Positions 7,020-14,087 of a DNA stretch of 14,902 nt are shown here, piece after piece. The DNA comes from an uncultured Lachnoclostridium sp. (lineage in GTDB: Bacteria > Bacillota > Clostridia > Lachnospirales > Lachnospiraceae). Each line of letters begins with the position of its first letter. Within the stretch, counting starts at the first letter, position 1. Location of the stretch: assembly GCA_902464595.1 (NCBI GenBank), contig CABQJX010000066.1:1-14902 (forward strand), given 5' to 3'. The notes under the pieces were generated by a model, which saw only the letters and a list, made by a program, of their open reading frames with translations, ran no database searches and was not told where the DNA came from. Position numbers and translations under genes: made by a program.

Positions 7020-9287
7020 CTACTCCACGCCCCGCTTAAAATGCCCTCTGGTAAAATCCTTAAAGGGCAGATCCCCCGTTCTTCCATATACAAATGAATC
7101 TATAAACGCATGCAGAACCGCTTCCGTCTGAGGGCCGTCCTCTTTGGTAAACTGAAACCGGAGCCTTTCGGCGTCCAGACGGCCAACCTGACGCTCCATT
7201 CCCAGCAGGGATAGGGGAGAAGGGTTATAGATCGTGTTATAACAGAAATCACAGTGATTTTTTACAGGCAGAAGCGCGCCGGTCCGATCCTTCATCATCA
7301 AAAGATGGGGCCGATGAGTACAGCCCTCCACCGTTTTTGCAACACACTGGGCTGATACCATCATCGGAGCATGTCCATAGATGATCAGCTCCCCTCCCAT
7401 CTGCTGGCGGCGGCACTCCTTCAATACCGGCTCCATTTCCCCGCTTGTCAGCTCCCATGGCATGGTGATAAAGGACGCTCCTAATTCCTTCATCACATCC
7501 ACACACCGGCTGTTCCAGTCATAGACGCAGGCATCCAGCCCGTAAGGAATCGGCTTTCCACTTTCCTCAGCCACATTTTTTAACCAAACCACTTCCTCTA
7601 ACGCCCGGATCAGCACTCCGTCAAAACCTGCCTCCAAAAACAGATTTCTGTGTTTCTTAAAATATCGCTCTGCATGGGAACGAAAAATTTGAGGCAGGGC
7701 GATCCAGCACTGTTTCCCGGCCTGATGGCAGCGGTCCACACTCTCCTTCCAGCGTTCCGGTCCAAATCCTCCTGCTTCCAGATAGATCAGAGAAATTTCC
7801 TTTCTCGAAAGCACAGGGGCCAGCTGGCAGGGCTCCTCCAAATAGGCGCTGAAGGAAGGGGTGAATATCTCCCCGGTATTTTCCTTCTCCTCCCGTCTGT
7901 TGGAGGAAACAGATCCTTCCCCACATTCCGGGCTGCTTTGCAGAACAGATCCTTCCCCACGCTTCGGGCTGTTCTGCCGGATCAATTCTTCTTCCAATTT
8001 CTGGAAGCACTCCCGACGAAGCTCGTTGAGCGCCTGGACTGGGAAAAACAGATTTCCCTGAATATCAATAGAAAGATCCTCAAAGAAAAAAGGAGTTCCG
8101 CCCGTTTTTCCCAGCTGTCTGCGCACCTTTTCCTCACTCATCGGCTGGTTTTTCGCTGCCTGCGGAATCTGTCCCCAAGCCTCCGCTTTCACATTGCGGC
8201 AGGACAAGGAAAGATAGGCTGCCTCCCCCTCTCTCAGCCTGGCCCATCCGGAAACCGGCTCCTTCATCTCCGATTCCACATACGTCTGATCCAGATAGTC
8301 AAACAGGGGCTGGTTTCCCTCGCGGAACTCTGGTTTCTCCTTCAGGGCAGTCATATTCCGTCCGTTATGCTGGGTATAATATCCCTCTGTAAATCCACCC
8401 CGGTCAAAAAGATCCAAAAGCATCCTGCGGTCTTTGGGATCCACCTCATATCCTTTCCTTCCCATTGCCAGATAACGGTCCACATACTTTCGATAAACAC
8501 TCACTACCCCTGCTGTGTATCTGGGGCTTTTCATTCTTCCCTCAATCTTCAGGGAATATACCCCTGCTTCTATAATATCCGGCAGAATATCCAGGGTACA
8601 AAGATCCTTTAGACTGAGCACATGCTTCTCGCTGGCTTTATTCAGAGGCTTATTACCCTCCTTTTTTGGATCATACACCCCATAGGGAAGACGGCATGGC
8701 TGTGCACAGCGTCCTCTGTTCCCGCTGCGGCCTCCGATCAGGCTGCTCATCAGGCATTGGCCGGAATAGCAATAACACAATGCGCCATGGACAAAGCTCT
8801 CGATCTCAATATCCAGCTGCTCATGGATCCTGTGTATCTCCTCCAAGGACATTTCCCTTGCCGTCACCACCCGACTGCATCCCAGATCCTTCATCAGAGC
8901 TGCTCCGTAAACGCTGGTAACGGTCATCTGGGTGCTGGAATGAAGCTCCAATCCCGGAAAATGCTCCCTCATAAAGGCCATAGCTCCCAGATCCTGGACG
9001 ATCACGCCGTCCAGTCCCCGATCATAATAGGGGCGCATATAATCCTCCAGATCCTTTAATTCATTTTCCTTAAAGAGAGTGTTTACCGTCATATACAGCC
9101 GCCGTCCATGGAGGTGGACATAGTCAATGGCCTCCAAAAGTCCCTTCTCGTCCGGATTCTCCGCGTAGGCTCTGGCTCCGAAACGGCTTCCTCCCATATA
9201 AACGGCATCCGCTCCCGCTGCCACAGCTGCCTTCATACTGGCAAAGGAACCGGCAGGAGCCAATATCTCCACCTTTCTTTTTTCCAT
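7020..9287 (-). CDS. U32-family protein with DUF3656-like C-terminal region (RNA-modification or collagenase-like family)
   Basis: This 755-residue protein begins with the U32 barrel (VEILAPAGSFASMKAAVAAG) and carries the U32 signature at about 162-181 (IESFVHGALCYCYSGQCLMS), then GRCAQPCR. C171, C178, C194 and C230 match by position the [4Fe-4S] ligands known in UbiU, so a cluster is likely. Characterised relatives include RlhA and TrhP, which act in hydroxylation of rRNA or tRNA, and the older 'collagenase' PrtC; RNA hydroxylation is the better guess. The C-terminal half (about 475-755) includes HCDFCYNTIYN. Start ATG 9287 is preceded by AGGTAGGA; the frame extends to 9344 without support. 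Residues 437-460 contain a 12-residue tandem duplication in a linker. It heads the operon with the FtsW/RodA and PBP genes. Confidence 0.9.
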   Translation of the reverse strand: MEKRKVEILAPAGSFASMKAAVAAGADAVYMGGSRFGARAYAENPDEKGLLEAIDYVHLHGRRLYMTVNTLFKENELKDLEDYMRPYYDRGLDGVIVQDLGAMAFMREHFPGLELHSSTQMTVTSVYGAALMKDLGCSRVVTAREMSLEEIHRIHEQLDIEIESFVHGALCYCYSGQCLMSSLIGGRSGNRGRCAQPCRLPYGVYDPKKEGNKPLNKASEKHVLSLKDLCTLDILPDIIEAGVYSLKIEGRMKSPRYTAGVVSVYRKYVDRYLAMGRKGYEVDPKDRRMLLDLFDRGGFTEGYYTQHNGRNMTALKEKPEFREGNQPLFDYLDQTYVESEMKEPVSGWARLREGEAAYLSLSCRNVKAEAWGQIPQAAKNQPMSEEKVRRQLGKTGGTPFFFEDLSIDIQGNLFFPVQALNELRRECFQKLEEELIRQNSPKRGEGSVLQSSPECGEGSVSSNRREEKENTGEIFTPSFSAYLEEPCQLAPVLSRKEISLIYLEAGGFGPERWKESVDRCHQAGKQCWIALPQIFRSHAERYFKKHRNLFLEAGFDGVLIRALEEVVWLKNVAEESGKPIPYGLDACVYDWNSRCVDVMKELGASFITMPWELTSGEMEPVLKECRRQQMGGELIIYGHAPMMVSAQCVAKTVEGCTHRPHLLMMKDRTGALLPVKNHCDFCYNTIYNPSPLSLLGMERQVGRLDAERLRFQFTKEDGPQTEAVLHAFIDSFVYGRTGDLPFKDFTRGHFKRGVE
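7908..7979 (-). repeat. 36-bp in-frame tandem duplication in the U32 gene
   Basis: Two adjacent 36-bp units (7908-7943 and 7944-7979) differ at only a few positions, and each begins AACAGATCCTTCCCCAC on the plus strand. They encode RQNSPKRGEGSV and LQSSPECGEGSV. They lie in a polar linker between the U32 core and the C-terminal domain, where length change is tolerated. Confidence 0.85.
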
Positions 9288-9412
9288 AAAATTCCTACCT
9301 TTCTTTTTCACAGATACCTGGCACAAAATTCCATTTAAACCCATCCAGGCCCAGGCTCTGTGTCTTCCTGTTCTGGTACAAGGCGTTCCTTCCCGTCAGG
9401 CTGATCCTGCCT

Positions 9413-9448
9413 GAAAGAAAAGATGCCTCACGTTTCCCATGAGACATC
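9413..9448 (-). terminator. Rho-independent terminator after the ZapA-like gene
   Basis: On the minus strand a 9-bp stem (GATGTCTCA / TGAGGCATC, with one G-T pair) closes a loop that can extend by two further pairs. It is followed by TTTTCTTTC. It lies about 120 nt after the stop of the ZapA-like gene and should end ruvAB-zapA transcription before the U32 operon. Confidence 0.8.
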
Positions 9449-9467
9449 CCCCGGAATAGCACTATGC

Positions 9468-9486
9468 ATCAGCAGACTCTGCTGAT
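9468..9486. repeat. Perfect 9-bp inverted repeat
   Basis: ATCAGCAGA and TCTGCTGAT flank a single central base. It lies 20 bp from the terminator stem. It could be a dyad protein-binding site or a second RNA hairpin, but no U-run follows it on either strand. Confidence 0.6.
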
Positions 9487-9525
9487 CCAAATCCCTTTAT
9501 ACCCTTCTGTCAAATCCATCCATAA

Positions 9526-9551
9526 AATCGGTCGATACAATCGGTTGATAC
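9526..9551. repeat. 13-bp tandem direct repeat
   Basis: AATCGGTCGATAC is followed directly by AATCGGTTGATAC, 12 of 13 bases identical. It is just downstream of the ZapA-like gene stop. No function can be read from it. Confidence 0.7.
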
Positions 9552-9569
9552 AGTCCATTCATAAATAAA

Positions 9570-10478
9570 TTAAAATCTTCGGTTCCCTTTGTGATTTCCC
9601 ACTTTTTTTGCTGCCTGCAGAGCGCGTCTGGCCAACTCCTCATCTGTCATAACCCCTGCCGGGAAGGAAGATGGGGAAATCGCTGCCAGAAACGGCGACA
9701 TTTCCGGGCTCTTTGCTTCCTCCATCTTTATTTTTTCAGATTTTGGCTCCTGAGCCGTCTCAGAACGCTCCTCCTGGGTATTCTGTTCCTTCACCACTTC
9801 TTCCCTGGCTGACTGGACTGCCGACTGGACTGCCTTCATGACTGCCGACTGCAGATCATGAGCCTCCTGCTCCTCTGGTGATCCCGGCTCCGGTTTGGCG
9901 GCCTCCTCCGGCTGCTTTTCCGTGAAGGCGTCCTCCTGTTCCGTTTCCGACTCCGGCTTAACGCTCTCCTCCGGCTGCTTTTCCATCGAAGCAGCGGCCT
10001 CCTCCAGCTGCTGGGATAACCGTTCTGCCTCAGTCTGATACATTCTATTTTCGTCTTCCAGACGTTCAAGCTCCTCTTTGACGCGTTTTAACTCCCTTTC
10101 CAGGCCGGAAACCTGCTTGCTGCGCTGATCCAGCTCTCTCTGGCGCTCCTCCAGATCCTTTAACACTGCTTCCAGCTTCATCTGTGTGCTGACCAGCTCA
10201 TGCTTTAAGCTGTAAGTCTCCTTCTCCATGGAATTTCTCTGGCGCTCCATCTCCTCAGCCCGCTCAGTCGCCTTAAAATAATCGTCAGCAATATTCAGCT
10301 CCGCCATGATCATCTGATAATCCCCGCTTTGCTTGGAAAAACCAGAAACCTTGCGCATAGCGCTGTTCTTTTCATTCACATAGCTGGCTGCCTTCTGAAG
10401 ATAAGCCTCGTCCTCGCTTCCGCTCAGTGTATATATTTTCCCGTCGATCAGTACCTGGGTATAATTTTTTGCTTCCAT
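9570..10478 (-). CDS. ZapA-domain cell division protein with extended coiled coil
   Basis: The first 75 or so residues (YTQVLIDGKIYTLSGSEDEA, then a helix including YMNE-like YVNEKNSAMRKV and MIMAELNIADDYFKA) match the ZapA fold, which binds FtsZ and bundles Z-ring filaments. Classical ZapA is about 85-110 residues; this protein has 302. Residues 70-165 form a long E/R/Q/L-rich coiled coil. Residues 166-207 hold two copies of a 21-residue acidic Pro/Glu-rich unit (EKQPEES-KPE and EKQPEEAAKPE). SAVMKAVQSAVQSA at 211-224 may form an amphipathic helix, and 275-302 is a basic tail. ATG 10478 is preceded by AGGAAGGCAGGA. It follows ruvB by 97 nt, with a GC-rich hairpin between. A FtsZ-associated role is inference from the N-terminal domain. 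Confidence 0.78.
   Translation of the reverse strand: MEAKNYTQVLIDGKIYTLSGSEDEAYLQKAASYVNEKNSAMRKVSGFSKQSGDYQMIMAELNIADDYFKATERAEEMERQRNSMEKETYSLKHELVSTQMKLEAVLKDLEERQRELDQRSKQVSGLERELKRVKEELERLEDENRMYQTEAERLSQQLEEAAASMEKQPEESVKPESETEQEDAFTEKQPEEAAKPEPGSPEEQEAHDLQSAVMKAVQSAVQSAREEVVKEQNTQEERSETAQEPKSEKIKMEEAKSPEMSPFLAAISPSSFPAGVMTDEELARRALQAAKKVGNHKGNRRF
9904..9984 (-). repeat. Internal 63-bp-period duplication in the ZapA-like gene
   Basis: An exact 18-bp stretch (TCCTCCGGCTGCTTTTCC on the plus strand) occurs at 9904-9921 and again at 9967-9984, 63 bp apart, which is 21 codons. The surrounding sequence is weakly similar between copies. It encodes the repeated EKQPEE motif and keeps the frame. 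Confidence 0.8.
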
Positions 10479-10540
10479 AAATTGATTCCTGCCTTCCTGC
10501 GTTGATAAGCCTTCCGGTCCATATCCCCATGTTTCACCCT

Positions 10541-10566
10541 CCGGCCGGGATCCTCCTCCCGGCCGG
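10541..10566. repeat. GC-rich hairpin just after ruvB
   Basis: A perfect 10-bp inverted repeat (CCGGCCGGGA / TCCCGGCCGG) with a 6-nt loop starts 9 nt after the ruvB stop codon. It would be very stable in RNA. No T-run follows it on the minus strand, so it is not a standard intrinsic terminator; mRNA stabilisation or partial termination between ruvB and the ZapA-like gene is possible. Confidence 0.7.
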
Positions 10567-10575
10567 GCAGTTCCA

Positions 10576-11601
10576 TTATATCATCTGCCCATGATCCATG
10601 CAAGCGGCGTGCAGCTCTAAGCCAAGATGGCGGTATGCGGTTTCTGTGGCCATCCTTCCCCGAGGCGTCCTGTTGATCAGCCCGTTCATCAACAGATAAG
10701 GCTCATATACCTCCTCCAGCGTTCCGGAATCCTCTCCCAGGGCTGCTGCCAAAGTATCCAGCCCAACCGGCCCCCCAGAAAACTTTTCAATGATCATAGT
10801 CAGGATATTCCGGTCGTTCTGATCCAGCCCCAGCTTGTCCACATCCATAATATCCAATGCAAAATCCGTTACTTGACGGGTAATCACACCGTCATATTTT
10901 ACCTGTGCAAAATCCCGGACGCGCTTTAAAAGCCGGTTTGCCAGCCTGGGGGTTCCCCTGGATCTCCTGGCCAGCTCCAGCGCTCCGTCTTCTTCGATCT
11001 CCACGCCAAGCACCTTCGCTGAATGAAGAATGATCACCTTTAATTCCTCAGGGGTATAAAATTCCAGCCGCTGGATCACTCCGAAGCGATCCCGCAAAGG
11101 AGCCGTGAGAAGTCCGGCCCTGGTGGTGGCCCCTACCAGGGTAAAATGGGGAAGATCCAGACGTATGGAACGGGCAGCGGAATCCTTTCCCAGCATAATA
11201 TCAATGGCAAAGTCCTCCATAGCTGGGTACAAAACCTCCTCCACCTGCCGGTTCAAACGGTGAATCTCATCTACAAAGAGGACATCTCCCTCCTTCAGAT
11301 TGTTGAGGATCGCCGCCATCTCCCCCGGCTTCTCGATGGCGGGACCGCTGGTCACCTTCATGCTGCTTCCCATCTCATTGGCAATGATCCCTGCAAGGGT
11401 TGTCTTACCCAATCCAGGCGGGCCGTAAAAAAGCACATGATCCAGTGCTTCCCCTCTTGTTTTTGCCGCTTCTATATAAATATCCAGGGTGGATTTGATC
11501 TTCTCCTGCCCTATATAATCCCTCAGGCACTGGGGCCGCAGCGTTGTCTCGATCCGCTCGTCCTCTGCCATTGCTTCCGTTGTTATGATCCTGCGTTCCA
11601 T
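10576..11601 (-). CDS. ruvB: Holliday junction branch migration ATPase RuvB
   Basis: This 341-residue AAA+ hexameric motor drives Holliday-junction branch migration with RuvA. It has Walker A GPPGLGKTT (60-68), Walker B LFVDEIH (108-114), sensor I GATTR (157-161), an arginine in PLRDRFG (168-174) and a C-terminal winged helix ending with the conserved TPRGR segment. Length is normal for the family and no key motif is missing. The start at 11601 is a reasonable choice, although the closest purine-rich stretch is weak; ATG ten codons later is possible. It follows ruvA after 83 nt and should share its promoter. Confidence 0.98.
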   Translation of the reverse strand: MERRIITTEAMAEDERIETTLRPQCLRDYIGQEKIKSTLDIYIEAAKTRGEALDHVLFYGPPGLGKTTLAGIIANEMGSSMKVTSGPAIEKPGEMAAILNNLKEGDVLFVDEIHRLNRQVEEVLYPAMEDFAIDIMLGKDSAARSIRLDLPHFTLVGATTRAGLLTAPLRDRFGVIQRLEFYTPEELKVIILHSAKVLGVEIEEDGALELARRSRGTPRLANRLLKRVRDFAQVKYDGVITRQVTDFALDIMDVDKLGLDQNDRNILTMIIEKFSGGPVGLDTLAAALGEDSGTLEEVYEPYLLMNGLINRTPRGRMATETAYRHLGLELHAACMDHGQMI

Positions 11602-11650
11602 TTATTCTCTGCTCTTACCTTCCTGCTCTGTGTTCCAATGTCGATGATCC

Positions 11651-11682
11651 CTCCATGCCATGATCTCTCCATGTCATGATCC
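11651..11682. repeat. 16-bp tandem repeat in the ruvA-ruvB spacer
   Basis: CTCCATGCCATGATCT (11651-11666) is followed by CTCCATGTCATGATCC (11667-11682), 14 of 16 identical, with a third partial copy toward 11641. On the minus strand each unit includes ATCATG and GGAG. It expands the ruvA-ruvB spacer to 83 nt, whereas these genes are often close together. Confidence 0.7.
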
Positions 11683-11684
11683 TT

Positions 11685-12308
11685 CTATAAAAATGACAAG
11701 TGTTTCAGGGAAGCCCTAAGCACATCCTCTGAATCCATCCCTTCCGCAAGCTCCACCTGTCTGACTGCCCTGGAAGCCTCCGTTTTTGTATACCCCAGGG
11801 ATACCAGGGCCATAACAGCCTCTTTCGCTGCTTCCGCCATTCCAAGGAGAGAGGAATCTCCTGTCTCTGAAGCCGAAGGATCGGCCAAATTCCCCAAAAT
11901 CTCCTCCGGGGAAATCTTATCCTTCAGATCCAGGATCATGCGCTGAGCCGTCTTATTTCCGATTCCAGGAGCCTTTGACAGCGCTTTCACGTCACCGCTC
12001 ACGATAGCCAGGCGCAGGTCGTCAGGCCGCATGGCTGACAAGATCCCCAAGGCCCCCTTTGGCCCGATACCGCTGACTCCCAGCAGCTGCTTAAACATAT
12101 CCCTGTCCTGACGGTTCAAAAAACCATAGAGAGTCATGGAGTCCTCCCTCACCTGGAAATATGTATGGACTGTTATCTCATTTCCCAAGGCCGGAAGCTC
12201 CGGCAAAAGGGAAAGGGGTACATGGACCGCCATACCCACAGCCCCGGCTTCCACCACGATCACATCTCCTTCAATGGCCGCCAGAGGCCCTTTTATATAT
12301 GATATCAT
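11685..12308 (-). CDS. ruvA: Holliday junction branch migration protein RuvA
   Basis: This 207-residue protein binds the four-way junction as a tetramer and loads RuvB. It begins with the family N-terminus MISYIKGPLAAIEGDVIVVE (OB-fold), has two helix-hairpin-helix motifs (LLGVSGIGPKGALGILS, 75-91, and LSKAPGIGNKTAQRMI, 110-125), an acidic variable linker (about 140-155) and the RuvB-binding domain III (EAVMALVSLGYTKTEASRAV, 163-182). The frame opens at 12344, but ATG 12308 fits the family start and has AAAGGA 6-8 nt upstream. No ruvC-like resolvase gene is visible beside it. Confidence 0.97.
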   Translation of the reverse strand: MISYIKGPLAAIEGDVIVVEAGAVGMAVHVPLSLLPELPALGNEITVHTYFQVREDSMTLYGFLNRQDRDMFKQLLGVSGIGPKGALGILSAMRPDDLRLAIVSGDVKALSKAPGIGNKTAQRMILDLKDKISPEEILGNLADPSASETGDSSLLGMAEAAKEAVMALVSLGYTKTEASRAVRQVELAEGMDSEDVLRASLKHLSFL

Positions 12309-12369
12309 AAGGTTCCTTTCTATCAGGGAACATTCCCCGAACACATCTTATATTTCCCTTGTTTTCCCC

Positions 12370-12398
12370 ATCATATCATACACCCTATCTCAATGCAA
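12370..12398 (-). promoter_or_regulatory. Sigma-A-type promoter of ruvAB
   Basis: On the minus strand TTGCAT (12393-12398) and TATGAT (12370-12375) are 17 bp apart. An overlapping second TATGAT lies at 12375-12380. Initiation near 12363 would give a leader of about 55 nt before ruvA. Confidence 0.65.
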
Positions 12399-12405
12399 GG
12401 TTATC

Positions 12406-12417
12406 GAACAAACTTTC
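12406..12417 (-). promoter_or_regulatory. Candidate LexA (SOS) box upstream of ruvAB
   Basis: The minus strand reads GAAAGTTTGTTC, which matches the Gram-positive LexA consensus GAAC-N4-GTTC at 7 of 8 defined positions. It is 7 bp upstream of the -35 hexamer. A weaker match (6 of 8) lies at 12339-12350, past the likely transcription start. ruvAB is an SOS operon in Bacillus subtilis, which supports the reading; the match itself could arise by chance. Confidence 0.45.
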
Positions 12418-12425
12418 TGTATCAT

Positions 12426-14087
12426 TCAGGAAATGTGTTTTTTCAGCGTTACAGATATATTTGTACCCTTTCCAACCTCACTTTCAAGAGAAATCACACC
12501 TTGATGATATTTTACCGCATGTTTTACGATAGACAATCCCAGTCCCGTCCCCCCTGAGCTTTTGGAATGGCTTTTGTCCACACGATAAAAACGCTCAAGA
12601 ATTTTGGAATGATGATCCGGAGAAATGCCTATACCAGTATCTGACACGCACAAACGTACCTTGTCATCTTCCTCAGCAACAGAAACCTGAACAGAGCCGC
12701 CCTCTTTATTATATCGGACTGCATTATCCACAAGATTATAGATCAGTTCAAAAAGCAGGCTTTGGATCCCCCATATTCTTCCCATGTCCCCAGAAACAGT
12801 GATTCTTACTTTCTTTTCTTCTGCCGTATAAAGCAATACCTCCTGAACTTCCCTAGAAAGCGTATAGAGTGAAACCTCTTCTGACGGCATAGAGGCTCCT
12901 TCATCCAGTTGTGCCAAACGTATAATATCCTCTATCAGCTTAACCAATCTGGAAGCTTCTTTTCTGATGTGGCCGACAAAGCGGGGCATATCCTCTGGTT
13001 TCACAATACCATTTTCAATCAACTCTGCAGATCCAATGATGGATTGCAGGGGAGTCTTCAGTTCATGGGACACATTTGATGTAAAATCACGGCGGAGCTG
13101 TTCTGCATTTTCCCGTTCTGTAACATCAAAGGCAAGAATAACAACACCTTGTACCACAGCATCTGATTCAATCCTGCTGATATTAAAAAAATATTTGCTT
13201 TCATTTACAGAAGCTGTAAATTCTGCATGGCCATGTTTTTCAGCAGATCGGATTGCTGCATCCATATCCGTTTCGCACTGCTTTGCACAAAAACCTTTTC
13301 CTTCGCAGGCAGAGGATGACTGAAATAGCTGAACAGCCGCCGGATTAATACTGATAATCCGATGATCTGTATCGAGAAGAACCAACGCTTCTTTCATGTT
13401 GCCGGTAATCTGGTCAAATTCCCGCTGTTTACATTTCAACAGCTGCATCTGAGTCTCAATCTCCTGATGCTGAGAATGGATTCTTTGAAGAAGCGGCAGC
13501 AATTCTTCATAGGTGTTATTGGCCAATGGCTCGTCCAGATTCAGCTGGTTCAGCGGCTCTACCACTTGTTTTGCCATGCGGCGGGCCAGCCATACAGAAG
13601 GAATGATTGCCAATAATCCAATCATCCCAATGGGATATAGCATGTCTAACACCAAAGCTGCCGTGGTATTACTGCTTATCGATATACGGAGCACACTTCC
13701 ATCTGATAATCGGGTCGCCTCGTAAATGGTCTTTTCTGTCAGAGTTGAGGAATAACGCGAGCTGCTGCCAATTCCATTTTTCAACGCCTTCCGGATCTCC
13801 TCGCGGTCAGAATGATTTTCCATACTCTGTGAATCAGCCCAACTGTCAAACAGTACTCTGCCGTCAGAATCGACCCAAGTAAGGCGATACCGGTCTGACG
13901 GCAATTGTTCAAGGTATTGTTTTCCTAGTTTTTCTGTAGCAGTCGCTGCAAAATACAATTCATCCTTTAACTGTGTGTGCTGGATGTAAGTAAAATCCTG
14001 ATATAACAATTGGGTAATCACAAAAAAACCGATCAGCAAAACCGCAATCGCAACTGTAAGAATTGATTTTAGTATTTTACCTGCCAT
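12426..14087 (-). CDS. PhoR-like sensor histidine kinase
   Basis: This 553-residue membrane kinase senses an external or envelope signal and phosphorylates the adjacent regulator. It has transmembrane helix 1 (about 6-29), an extracytoplasmic sensor (30-142), helix 2 (143-168), a HAMP-like linker (169-225), a PAS domain (about 225-325), HisKA with the phospho-acceptor H341 in SHELKTP, and HATPase_c with the N box (NLVDNAVRYN, 451-460), DTGIGI (483-488) and GTGLGL (513-518). All catalytic motifs are intact. Within the PAS domain, C261, C267 and C271 form a CX5CX3C cluster. Start ATG 14087 overlaps the regulator's end by 11 nt and has GGGAAG upstream; a start at 14129 is less likely. The domain plan matches PhoR, but the stimulus is not evident. 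Confidence 0.93.
   Translation of the reverse strand: MAGKILKSILTVAIAVLLIGFFVITQLLYQDFTYIQHTQLKDELYFAATATEKLGKQYLEQLPSDRYRLTWVDSDGRVLFDSWADSQSMENHSDREEIRKALKNGIGSSSRYSSTLTEKTIYEATRLSDGSVLRISISSNTTAALVLDMLYPIGMIGLLAIIPSVWLARRMAKQVVEPLNQLNLDEPLANNTYEELLPLLQRIHSQHQEIETQMQLLKCKQREFDQITGNMKEALVLLDTDHRIISINPAAVQLFQSSSACEGKGFCAKQCETDMDAAIRSAEKHGHAEFTASVNESKYFFNISRIESDAVVQGVVILAFDVTERENAEQLRRDFTSNVSHELKTPLQSIIGSAELIENGIVKPEDMPRFVGHIRKEASRLVKLIEDIIRLAQLDEGASMPSEEVSLYTLSREVQEVLLYTAEEKKVRITVSGDMGRIWGIQSLLFELIYNLVDNAVRYNKEGGSVQVSVAEEDDKVRLCVSDTGIGISPDHHSKILERFYRVDKSHSKSSGGTGLGLSIVKHAVKYHQGVISLESEVGKGTNISVTLKKHIS

Larger units (their letters stand above)
9288..9569. other. Intergenic region between the ZapA-like gene and the U32 gene
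   Basis: This 282-bp gap holds a terminator for leftward transcription (9422-9448), a perfect short inverted repeat (9468-9486) and a 13-bp tandem repeat (9526-9551). Downstream of the terminator on the minus strand is a small hairpin, CAGGC/GCCTG with a 7-nt loop, at about 9399-9415. I found no convincing promoter for the U32 operon, although one is expected after the terminator. No coding stretch is evident. Confidence 0.6.

Noticed and set aside
7650..8612. A 320-codon plus-strand open frame opposite the U32 gene
   Set aside because: It is a mirror of the minus-strand coding sequence; the product shows no family signature and no start context.
9493..9520. TTGACA and TATAAA near each other on the minus strand in the gap before the U32 gene
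   Set aside because: They are only 6 bp apart, so they cannot form one promoter; TATAAA has no good -35 at normal spacing, and any transcript would run into the 9422-9448 terminator.
12418..12445. Hairpin after the histidine kinase stop as a terminator
   Set aside because: Only about three to six interrupted base pairs form, with no clean U-run, so it does not reach terminator quality.
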